Of a stretch of 64,000 nucleotides of DNA, positions 43,909 to 51,203 are shown one piece after another. Source of the stretch: Chromatiaceae bacterium (GTDB taxonomy: Bacteria; Pseudomonadota; Gammaproteobacteria; Chromatiales; Chromatiaceae); assembly GCA_024235315.1 (NCBI GenBank), contig JACKMP010000005.1, positions 124,001-188,000 of the forward strand, given 5' to 3'. The first letter of the stretch is position 1; the number at the start of each line of letters is the position of its first letter. The notes under the pieces are model-generated. The model was not told where the DNA came from, ran no database searches, and saw only the letters and a program-made list of their open reading frames with translations. Position numbers and translations under genes: made by a program.

Positions 43909-45882
43909 TTGCCCAGAGTCCTGCACACGCTAAAGGCACAGATCAGCCTCGCCATCGGGCTGCTGACCCTGCTGTTCGCCGGATCGACGATGTATTCGCT
44001 GCACGTGATCGATCAACAGCACAGCGACGACACGCTGGTGCAGCTGGCCGGCCGCCTGCAGTTCAATCAGCAGCAACTTGCCGTACAGGCCATGCGCTAC
44101 CAGGAGAATGCCCCTCGGGACTACCCAAGCTATTACCGCGACTTGCGTCTGTACTTCGAGGATCTCAAGACCGCCCGCGCGGAACTGACTCACGTCATCG
44201 ATGCCTTCGCCAGAAACCGCGTGGACCGTTCGGTAACCGGCGAATCCATGGCGATGACACCCGACCTGCCGCCGCATTCCCTGGCGATTGCCCGTGAGCT
44301 TGCGCAAGCCTGGAGCGCGTTCCTGGCGCAGCTCGATGAACGCACCGGCCCCGATCCCACTGAACCCAGGCTCGAATGGGCCGCCAAGTGGATCGTGGAA
44401 AATCATGCCCCGCTGGGGGAGATCGCCGGACGTCTGTCGACCACGCTGGCAGATGATGTCGCTGCCCGCGCCGCCAGGGCCAACCTGGTGAACCGCCTGT
44501 TGCTGGCGGCTGCTCTGATCGTCGCCGTCGGGATCTTCGCGTGGTTCTATCTGCGCGTACTCAGCCCCCTGGGCGTTGCCGTCGAGGGCTTCCGCCTGGT
44601 TGCAAATGGCGACTTTGCGCACAAGGTGCCGGTCATACACAACAACGAGATCGGCTGGCTGGCAGATTCATTCAACCGCCTGTCAGAGCGCATGGATTCA
44701 CTGCGCAAACTGCTGACAAGGCTGGAACAGGGCGCCGATCTTGAAAGCATGCTGCGGACACTTTCGGAAAGCCTTCCTTCATTCATTCCCGTCGACTGGA
44801 TCGGGGTGTTGGTGTTCGGCCCGGACGGCCGGATTCATCTCGAAAAGGCCTTCAGCGACGGTAAACCGGACAACATCGGTGAACTGAGCTTCGAGCCTGA
44901 ACGCACGCTGCTCGAAGAATGCATCAACAGCCGCGAACCACTGCACATCCCCGACGTCCGCGACATGGCTGCGTTGTCAGACGCCTACGTCTTTCTACGA
45001 CGGTTGGCGCAACTGGGCCGGCGCGACGCGATTTTTCTTCCGATCGGCAGCGCCCCCAACCTGCATGGTGTCGCGGTGTTCGCAAACCGCTACCCCAACA
45101 GCTATCGCAGTGAGCACCTGGCACTGCTGCGCAATCTGGGCGTATTGCTCGGCGTCAGCCTGGGTCGGACCATCCAGCTGGTCGAGAACAGCCGCCTGGC
45201 AACGATAGGACAGTTCGCCTCTGGCATCGCGCATGAGATCCGCAATCCGCTGGCGACGATCAGCCTGGCACTGGAGCACCTGCGGGGGCTCGACGATCTG
45301 CCCGACAGCGCAAAAAAACGTGCCGACCTGGGTGCCGACGAGGTCGCCAGGCTGGAGAGATTGCTGGCCGACATCCTGCTTTACGCCAAGCCGCTGTCGC
45401 TCAAGCGCTCACCACAAGACATCGCCGACCTGGTCGCCGAGACCGTCAAGGCCGAGATGCAGACCCCGGAATCAATAGAGATAACGTCGACACCCTGCCC
45501 GCCGGTATCTGTCGACCGCGACCGGCTGCGCCAGGTGCTGATCAACCTGCTGCACAATGCCCAGCAGGCATCGCCTCCAGGCATCGCCGTGAAGATAAAT
45601 TGCCGACCGATAGGCAACGAATGGGCAGAGGTGGTGATCGCTAACGGGGGCGAGGCGATACCGGAGAAGACGCTGCAACGCGTGTTCGAGCCGTTTTTCA
45701 CCTCGAAGCCCGGCGGTACCGGGCTCGGCCTGCCGATCGTGCAACGCATCGTCAGCGCGCACGGCGGCAAAATCGAACTCAAGTCAGATGCCCAGACCGG
45801 GACGATGGCGATTCTGCGCCTGCCGTTGGCAGACCATGCCGCCGAGGAACCGGTTCAGGCAGCAGAGACCTCGAGCGACTGA
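43909..45882 (+). CDS. orphan membrane sensor histidine kinase, HAMP-GAF-HisKA
   Basis: A 657-residue kinase. It has two membrane helices (about 11-33 and 196-217) around a periplasmic helical sensor of 160 residues whose LAGRLQFNQQQLAVQAM pattern recalls NarX/PilJ-type four-helix sensors. Then come HAMP (218-270), a GAF-like domain (about 275-420), HisKA with phospho-acceptor H442 in ASGIAHEIRNPLATI, and an ATPase domain (NLLHNAQQA, GGTGLGLPIV). The start codon is TTG at 43909, with GGAG 8 nt upstream. No response regulator is next to it. Its last 28 nt overlap the 3' end of iscU on the other strand. Confidence 0.88.
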   Translation: MPRVLHTLKAQISLAIGLLTLLFAGSTMYSLHVIDQQHSDDTLVQLAGRLQFNQQQLAVQAMRYQENAPRDYPSYYRDLRLYFEDLKTARAELTHVIDAFARNRVDRSVTGESMAMTPDLPPHSLAIARELAQAWSAFLAQLDERTGPDPTEPRLEWAAKWIVENHAPLGEIAGRLSTTLADDVAARAARANLVNRLLLAAALIVAVGIFAWFYLRVLSPLGVAVEGFRLVANGDFAHKVPVIHNNEIGWLADSFNRLSERMDSLRKLLTRLEQGADLESMLRTLSESLPSFIPVDWIGVLVFGPDGRIHLEKAFSDGKPDNIGELSFEPERTLLEECINSREPLHIPDVRDMAALSDAYVFLRRLAQLGRRDAIFLPIGSAPNLHGVAVFANRYPNSYRSEHLALLRNLGVLLGVSLGRTIQLVENSRLATIGQFASGIAHEIRNPLATISLALEHLRGLDDLPDSAKKRADLGADEVARLERLLADILLYAKPLSLKRSPQDIADLVAETVKAEMQTPESIEITSTPCPPVSVDRDRLRQVLINLLHNAQQASPPGIAVKINCRPIGNEWAEVVIANGGEAIPEKTLQRVFEPFFTSKPGGTGLGLPIVQRIVSAHGGKIELKSDAQTGTMAILRLPLADHAAEEPVQAAETSSD

Positions 45883-46274
45883 CGATCAGTCGTACCCGCT
45901 GACTTCGACTGGTAGTCGGCAATCGCGGCCTTGATCGCATCCTCGGCCAACACCGAGCAATGCACCTTGACCGGCGGCAGTGCCAGCTCCTCGGCGATCT
46001 GGGAGTTCTTGATCTGGCGGGCCTCATCGAGCGTCTTGCCCTTGACCCATTCGGTCAGCAGCGAGCTCGACGCGATCGCCGAACCACAACCGTAGGTCTT
46101 GAACTTCGCGTCTTCGATCACGCCCTGCTCGTTGACCTGGATCTGCAGGCGCATCACATCACCGCAGGCCGGTGCGCCGACCATGCCGGTACCCACATTC
46201 AACGCGCTCTTGTCGAGTACGCCGACATTGCGCGGGTTTTCGTAGTGGTCGATGACTTTGTCACTGTATGCCAT
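45855..46274 (-). CDS. iscU: iron-sulfur cluster scaffold protein IscU
   Basis: A 139-residue scaffold on which Fe-S clusters are built from IscS sulfur. The three ligands are in GAPACGDVM, KTYGCGSAIASSS and VKVHCSVLAEDAI, with the conserved Asp beside the first Cys. The HscA-recognition LPPVK motif is present (LALPPVKVHC). It is the last gene of a short iscR-iscS-iscU set; no iscA, hscB, hscA or fdx follows, as the opposite-strand kinase begins at once. The C-terminal tail (SKSAGTTDRQSLEVSAA) is encoded in the overlap. Confidence 0.97.
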   Translation of the reverse strand: MAYSDKVIDHYENPRNVGVLDKSALNVGTGMVGAPACGDVMRLQIQVNEQGVIEDAKFKTYGCGSAIASSSLLTEWVKGKTLDEARQIKNSQIAEELALPPVKVHCSVLAEDAIKAAIADYQSKSAGTTDRQSLEVSAA

Positions 46275-46347
46275 AACTTGTTATCTCCAGCAGATCTGCC
46301 ACAAGGCACCGGGCCCCCGCCATCGGCGACGGCCGGCCAGGATGTTT

Positions 46348-47562
46348 CTAGTGGGCGGCCCACTGCACACTGCGCAGGTCGACACCTTCCTTGAACATGT
46401 CCCACAACGGGCTCAGCTCGCGCAGTCGATCGACTTGCGCGCGCACCTGCGTCAGCACGTAGTCGATCTCTTCTTCCGTGGTGAACCGCCCCAGCGTGAA
46501 TCGGATCGAGCTGTGTGCCAATTCGTCCTCACGCCCCAGCGCGCGCAGGACGTAGCTCGGTTCCAGACTGGAAGAGGTGCATGCCGAGCCCGACGACACC
46601 GCCATGTCCTTCAACGCCATCATCAGGCTCTCGCCCTCGACAAAATTGAAGCTGATATTGAGATTGCCGGCGATCCGCCGCTCGAGGTCGCCGTTGACAT
46701 AGACCTCCTCCATGTCTTGCAAACCAGCCAGCAGCTTGTCGCGCAGGACCATGATGCGTGCGTTCTCTTCCACCATCTCTTCACGCGCCAGCCGGAAGGC
46801 CTCGCCCATGCCGACGATCTGGTGTGTGGCCAGCGTACCTGAACGCAGGCCCCGCTCATGCCCGCCACCATGCATCTGCGCCTCCAGGCGGATGCGTGGC
46901 TTGCGCTGCACGTACAAGGCTCCAATCCCTTTGGGACCGTAGATCTTGTGGGCGCTGAAACTCATCAGGTCCACGGGCAGCACCGACAGATCGATAGCCA
47001 CCTTACCCGGGCTCTGCGCCGCATCCACATGGAACAGGACCTTGCGTTCACGACAGATCGCGCCGATCGCCGCGATGTCCTGGATCACGCCGATTTCGTT
47101 GTTCACGTGCATCACGGATGCAAGGATGGTATCCGGGCGGATCGCCGCTTCGAAGACCGCCAGATCGAGCAGACCGTTTGGTTGCACATCCAGGTAAGTC
47201 ACTTCGAAGCCTTCGCGCTCAAGCTGGCGGCAGGTGTCCAGGACCGCCTTGTGCTCGGTCTTCAGCGTGATGATGTGCTTGCCCTGCTTCTGATAGAAGT
47301 GTGCTGCCCCCTTGATCGCCAGGTTGTCCGACTCGGTCGCCCCGGATGTCCACACGATCTCTTTAGGATCCGCACCCACCAGCATCGCCACATTGGCACG
47401 CGCCTCGTCAACCAGCTGCTCCGCCGCCCAGCCGAACGGGTGCGAGCGCGACGCCGCATTGCCAAACACGCCATCCGGTGTCAGGCATGCACACATCTTC
47501 TCGGCGACCCGGGGATCCACCGGTGTCGTCGCTGAATAGTCGAGGTAAATAGGGAGTTTCAT
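46348..47562 (-). CDS. iscS: cysteine desulfurase IscS
   Basis: A 404-residue PLP enzyme taking sulfur from cysteine for Fe-S clusters and tRNA thiolation. The PLP lysine lies in SFSAHKIYGPKG, the mobile-loop Cys in SGSACTSSSLEPSYVLRALG, and the N-terminus starts PIYLDYSATTPVDPRV. Group I (IscS/NifS) because of the long loop after the active-site Cys. It lies between iscR and iscU. Confidence 0.97.
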   Translation of the reverse strand: MKLPIYLDYSATTPVDPRVAEKMCACLTPDGVFGNAASRSHPFGWAAEQLVDEARANVAMLVGADPKEIVWTSGATESDNLAIKGAAHFYQKQGKHIITLKTEHKAVLDTCRQLEREGFEVTYLDVQPNGLLDLAVFEAAIRPDTILASVMHVNNEIGVIQDIAAIGAICRERKVLFHVDAAQSPGKVAIDLSVLPVDLMSFSAHKIYGPKGIGALYVQRKPRIRLEAQMHGGGHERGLRSGTLATHQIVGMGEAFRLAREEMVEENARIMVLRDKLLAGLQDMEEVYVNGDLERRIAGNLNISFNFVEGESLMMALKDMAVSSGSACTSSSLEPSYVLRALGREDELAHSSIRFTLGRFTTEEEIDYVLTQVRAQVDRLRELSPLWDMFKEGVDLRSVQWAAH

Positions 47563-47607
47563 GACACAAACGCTCCGAGACTGCTAGATTTCTGGCCTTC
47601 CCCGGGA

Positions 47608-48099
47608 TCAGGCGCCAGCCGATTCCGCCTTGAGGCGACCCAGGCTTACCGAGGTCCGGGCGTCGCCGTTCTCCTGCCGCTCCGCCACCTCCTGAACACC
47701 GCTGCGGTTCATCAGGTCCTGCAGGCTGATCTGGTTCAGGTAATCGTAGATTCGGTTGCTCAGGTCCTGCCACAGGTCGTGGGTCAGACACTGTTGATTA
47801 TCCTGGCAATTGTGCGCCCCGCCACACCGGGTTGTGTCGACGTTTTCGTCGACCGCGGCGATCACCTGGGCGACGAAGATACCCGACGCCTCGCGACCGA
47901 GCGTATATCCACCACCCGGGCCACGCACGCTGGACACCAGGTTGCGTTTGCGCAGGCGTGCGAACAGCTGCTCGAGATAAGAAAGGGAAATACCCTGGCG
48001 TTGCGCGATATCGGCCAGCGTTATGGGCCCGCCGCCGTGATGAATGGCAAGATCGAGCATCGCAGTTACCGCATAGCGGCCTTTGGTCGTCAGCCTCAC
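47608..48099 (-). CDS. iscR: Fe-S cluster-sensing Rrf2 regulator IscR
   Basis: A 163-residue transcription factor that represses the isc operon when holding a [2Fe-2S] cluster. With the GTG start at 48099 (MRLTTKGRYAVTAMLDLAIH) the ligands are C92, C98, C104 and H107, identical in position to E. coli IscR. A TTG at 48108 is the other open option; GTG is preferred because GGAG lies about 9 nt upstream. The winged-helix part contains QGISLSYLEQLFARLRKRNL. The C-terminal tail of about 30 residues is variable. Confidence 0.95.
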   Translation of the reverse strand: MRLTTKGRYAVTAMLDLAIHHGGGPITLADIAQRQGISLSYLEQLFARLRKRNLVSSVRGPGGGYTLGREASGIFVAQVIAAVDENVDTTRCGGAHNCQDNQQCLTHDLWQDLSNRIYDYLNQISLQDLMNRSGVQEVAERQENGDARTSVSLGRLKAESAGA

Positions 48100-48131
48100 T
48101 CTAATCAACTCCGCCGCCGTGAATGCTGCGG

Positions 48132-48159
48132 ACTATACATTGCCGAGTAAATTAGTCAA
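48132..48159 (-). promoter_or_regulatory. isc promoter with IscR type-1-like site
   Basis: On the minus strand TTGACT (48159-48154) and TATAGT (48137-48132) are separated by 16 bp, a good sigma-70 promoter. The sequence TTGACTAATTTACTCGG over the -35 region closely resembles the type 1 IscR site of the E. coli iscR promoter. Autorepression is therefore likely. Confidence 0.75.
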
Positions 48160-48189
48160 GAATTCCAAAGCACCCGAAATACGCGGAAT

Positions 48190-48990
48190 TCAATCGACTT
48201 TGTCGACCTCGTTGAGCTGCATTTTCTGCAGTTCCTCGGCGGTGGAAATGATCTCGCAGGAGTCCAGCCCGGGCAGTTCCTCGTCTCCGGGTTCGAAGCC
48301 CATCTCACGCATCGCCTCGCACATGCGCTGCATCTTAGTTTCGAGCACGTGTACATGGTCGAGCATGCAGTTGATCGCATGCGCCACAGGGTCGGGGGCG
48401 TCGGCCGTGGCGCCATAGGCATCGAAGCCCATCTTGGACGCGATCTTTTCACGGCGCTCGGTGTCTGTGCCGCCGTCCTTGCGTTCGATGAGCCGCCCCG
48501 GCACACCGACAACCGTGCCATTCGCCGGCACGTCACGCAGGACCACGGCGTTGGAACCGATGCGCGCGCCAGGACCGATCTGAATCGGGCCCAGCACCTT
48601 GGCGCCGGCACCGACCACCACATCGTTGGCGAGGGTCGGATGACGCTTTCCCTTCTGCCAGGTGGTGCCACCCAGCGTCACACCGTGGTAGAGGGTGCAG
48701 TCATCGCCGATCACCGCGGTTTCGCCAATCACCACGCCCATACCATGGTCGATGAAGAAACGTCGCCCGATGGTCGCACCGGGATGGATCTCGATACCGG
48801 TGAGCCAGCGCCCGAGGTGCGACACCAGTCGCGCCAGCCACTTCGCTCCGGCCAGCCAAAGCCAGTGCGCGAATCGATGAAAGATGACCGCGTGCAGTCC
48901 GGGATAGGCGGTCACGATCTCCAGCGTGCTGCGCGCCGCCGGGTCACGATCGAAGATAACGCGTACGTCTTCCCGAATATGCTCGAACAT
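48190..48990 (-). CDS. cysE: serine O-acetyltransferase
   Basis: A 266-residue enzyme making O-acetylserine for cysteine synthesis. The left-handed hexapeptide repeats with GIEIHPGATIGRRFFIDHGMGVVIGETAVIG and VTLGGTTWQKGKRHPTL are diagnostic; the N-terminal VTAYPGLHAVIFHRFAHWLW helix matches the short EpsC/CysE2 type. The C-terminal 90 residues are longer than usual and rich in Met and Cys. It lies directly before iscR, so cysteine supply and the desulfurase system share a location, a common gammaproteobacterial arrangement. Confidence 0.94.
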   Translation of the reverse strand: MFEHIREDVRVIFDRDPAARSTLEIVTAYPGLHAVIFHRFAHWLWLAGAKWLARLVSHLGRWLTGIEIHPGATIGRRFFIDHGMGVVIGETAVIGDDCTLYHGVTLGGTTWQKGKRHPTLANDVVVGAGAKVLGPIQIGPGARIGSNAVVLRDVPANGTVVGVPGRLIERKDGGTDTERREKIASKMGFDAYGATADAPDPVAHAINCMLDHVHVLETKMQRMCEAMREMGFEPGDEELPGLDSCEIISTAEELQKMQLNEVDKVD

Positions 48991-49051
48991 GGGTAATACT
49001 GCGGAAACTGGCCAAACCGCTTCGCACTGTACTCAATCGGGCCGCGGCACA

Positions 49052-49792
49052 CTAGCGGCGCATCGACTTGCGTCCCTGCGCGGCACTCAGGATACCCCGC
49101 AGGATATTTACCTCTTCGCTGTCGGGTGCCGCCCGATGAAACAGCCGCCGCAGGCGGCGCAGCAGCTTTTCCGATCGCCGCTCGTCGGTGAATCCTATCT
49201 CGTCAAGCGCCTGCGCCAGGTGGCCGAAGAACCCCTCCATCTCGGCAATGCTCGCCATGCGCCCCTGCGCCGGATCTGGCGACGTCGTTGGCGCCGGCCC
49301 GGCGTCCGCGACTGTCGTCAGCATGAGCTCATAGCAGATCACCTGCACAGCCATTGCCACGTTGAGTGAACTGTAGGCAGGGTTGGTCGGGATATGCACC
49401 AGATGGGTACACAGATCGAGTTCGTCATTGCTCAGACCTGAGCTCTCACGTCCGAACACGATCGCCACCGGCGCAGATCTGGCCTCGAGCGCCGCGACCT
49501 CGGCTGCCTCGCGCGGTGCCAGCAGCGGCCACCGCACACTGCGGATACGCGCGCTGGCACCAATAACGACACGACAGTCGGCAACTGCCGAGGCGAGGTC
49601 CTCGACCGTGTGAGCCGCGGCGAGGATATCGTCGGCACCGGATGCCCGTGCAGTTGCCTCGGCGTTGGGGAATTCACGTGGATTCACCAGCGCCAACTGC
49701 GAAACGCACATGTTTTTCATCGCGCGCGCGGCCGCGCCGATGTTGCCGGGATGTGAGGTATGCACCATGACGATACGGACGTTTTCGATCAT
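49052..49792 (-). CDS. trmJ: tRNA (cytidine/uridine-2'-O-)-methyltransferase TrmJ
   Basis: A 246-residue SPOUT methyltransferase acting on position 32 of tRNAs. The knot motifs are seen: VHTSHPGNIGAAARAMKNM (motif 1), VFGRESSGLSNDELDLC (motif 2) and IPTNPAYSSLNVAMAVQVI (motif 3). The C-terminal extension (about residues 170-246) is the TrmJ-specific helical part. It is upstream of cysE and iscR on the same strand, as in E. coli, where trmJ precedes iscR. Divergent suhB starts 76 bp away. Confidence 0.94.
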   Translation of the reverse strand: MIENVRIVMVHTSHPGNIGAAARAMKNMCVSQLALVNPREFPNAEATARASGADDILAAAHTVEDLASAVADCRVVIGASARIRSVRWPLLAPREAAEVAALEARSAPVAIVFGRESSGLSNDELDLCTHLVHIPTNPAYSSLNVAMAVQVICYELMLTTVADAGPAPTTSPDPAQGRMASIAEMEGFFGHLAQALDEIGFTDERRSEKLLRRLRRLFHRAAPDSEEVNILRGILSAAQGRKSMRR

Positions 49793-49868
49793 GGCCGCAC
49801 TTTAACAAAACGGCGGGGCGCGGCATCTGCCTTCCAGATCGATGGCATTTCCCGTATCCTCGCGCGCC

Positions 49869-50666
49869 ATGAATCCAACGACCAATATCGCCGTCCGCGC
49901 GGCCCGCCAGGCCGGAAATGTCATCATGCGCTCGTTCACCCGCCTCGACAGCCTCACGGTGTCGGAAAAGCAGGTGAACGACTACGTCAGCGAAGTCGAT
50001 CGCAACGCCGAACAGGCAATCATCGACACCCTGCGTCGGGCCTACCCCGGCCATTCCATTCTCGCCGAGGAAAGCGGCACGCATGGCAAGGACGACTTCC
50101 AGTGGATCGTCGACCCGCTGGATGGCACCACGAACTACCTTCACGGCTTCCCCCAGTTCGCGATCTCCATCGCCCTGATGCACCGCGGGCGACTGGAAAG
50201 CGCCGTCGTGTACGACCCACTGCGTGACGAGATGTTCACCGCCGACCGCGGCGGCGGCGCACTGCTGAACGACCGTCGCCTGCGGGTGACCGAGCAGAAG
50301 ACCCTCAAAGGCGCTCTGCTCGGTACCGGCATACCGTTCCGTGACCAGCGTTATATCGACGCCTATCTGGGGATGCTCAAGGACCTGACCAAGGAAACCG
50401 CCGGCATCCGGCGTCCCGGTTCGGCGGCACTCGATTTCGCCTATGTGGCCGCCGGTCGTCTGGATGGCTTCTGGGAACTGGGCCTGTCGATCTGGGATTT
50501 CGCCGCCGGTGCCCTGCTGGTGCAGGAGGCCGGCGGGGTCGTCAGCGACATCGGCGGCGGCAGCCGGCACCTGGAAACCGGCAATGTGATTACGGCGAAC
50601 ATCCGGTTGCACCGCGAGATGGCGGACGTTATCCGGCCACATCTGCCATCGGACCTGCGCGCCTAA
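49869..50666 (+). CDS. suhB: inositol-1-monophosphatase family protein SuhB
   Basis: A 265-residue magnesium-dependent phosphatase which in E. coli also acts as part of the rRNA antitermination complex. Metal ligands are in LAEESG, VDPLDGTTNYLHGFP and SIWDFAAGALLVQEAGG. The start at 49869 (MNPTTNIAVRAARQAG) fits the family; a frame back to 49842 is open but unlikely. suhB-trmJ divergence is normal for gammaproteobacteria. Confidence 0.95.
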   Translation: MNPTTNIAVRAARQAGNVIMRSFTRLDSLTVSEKQVNDYVSEVDRNAEQAIIDTLRRAYPGHSILAEESGTHGKDDFQWIVDPLDGTTNYLHGFPQFAISIALMHRGRLESAVVYDPLRDEMFTADRGGGALLNDRRLRVTEQKTLKGALLGTGIPFRDQRYIDAYLGMLKDLTKETAGIRRPGSAALDFAYVAAGRLDGFWELGLSIWDFAAGALLVQEAGGVVSDIGGGSRHLETGNVITANIRLHREMADVIRPHLPSDLRA

Positions 50667-50735
50667 GCCCCTATTTATATTGGGGAAAACCCTGCAGATC
50701 GTGCAACGAATAACGGTTGCCCGACGGTTTGACGC

Positions 50736-50749
50736 ATGATAATAATCAA
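50736..50749 (+). promoter_or_regulatory. FNR-type box before small Cys-containing membrane gene
   Basis: ATGATAATAATCAA matches TTGAT-N4-ATCAA at 9 of 10 positions. It lies in an A+T-rich gap about 40 bp before the proposed start of the next gene. No clear -10 element sits at the ideal class II distance. Confidence 0.5.
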
Positions 50750-50788
50750 TCCTCAATATTATAAGAACGCGACAAGGGTGGTTTGAGC

Positions 50789-51133
50789 ATGGGGATGAGG
50801 AGTTACATGACGTCGGCGCTGTTCCCCCCGGTGGGCGCCTGTCGTTACGGCTGCGGCACCAACTGCGCGGCACCGGTCACGGTATTCTGGCTGTTCGGCG
50901 TGGTCAGCGTGATCTATGGCCTGCTCGGCGGGCCGACCGGAGAACCCGGCATCAGCTGGTATACCGTCGGTCTGGGATTCGGGATGTGGGGCATCGCCGC
51001 CGTATGGACGATGTTGACCATCCAGGGCGTCGAGGCAGACCGCTGCCACGGCATGTGGAGCCCGCGCGACCATCACGTGGCGCCCGACGAGGCCGAAGCC
51101 GACCCGTTCGACGAGATCAAGAAGGTCCACTGA
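50789..51133 (+). CDS. small membrane protein with CxxxCxxxC motif, unknown function
   Basis: A protein of about 114 residues. After a short N-terminus with VGACRYGCGTNCAAP (three Cys spaced by three residues) come two hydrophobic helices (roughly residues 28-48 and 55-78), then an acidic His-containing tail (DHHVAPDEAEADPFDEIKK). Three in-frame ATGs exist (50789, 50795, 50807); the last has AGGAG close upstream, so the real start may be 50807. The Cys cluster could bind a metal or iron-sulfur cluster, or take part in thiol chemistry. A FNR-type box precedes it and a strong terminator follows, so it is a single-gene unit. I do not recognise the family. Confidence 0.7.
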   Translation: MGMRSYMTSALFPPVGACRYGCGTNCAAPVTVFWLFGVVSVIYGLLGGPTGEPGISWYTVGLGFGMWGIAAVWTMLTIQGVEADRCHGMWSPRDHHVAPDEAEADPFDEIKKVH

Positions 51134-51152
51134 CCACGGATTCCCTTGAAAG

Positions 51153-51178
51153 AAAGCCCGCTGCGTGCGGGCTTTTTT
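51153..51178. terminator. intrinsic terminator between convergent genes
   Basis: The stem AAAGCCCGC / GCGGGCTTT with a 4-nt loop and a T6 run follows the small membrane gene at 50789 and faces the sat-cysC 3' end. It functions clearly on the plus strand. Confidence 0.9.
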
Positions 51179-51203
51179 CGTTGTATGCCGCGGCACCGGC
51201 TGT

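Noticed and set aside
49674..50873. A 399-residue minus-strand open frame opposite suhB
   Set aside because: It covers suhB in antisense and part of trmJ, with Arg/Gly-rich shadow composition and no start signal.
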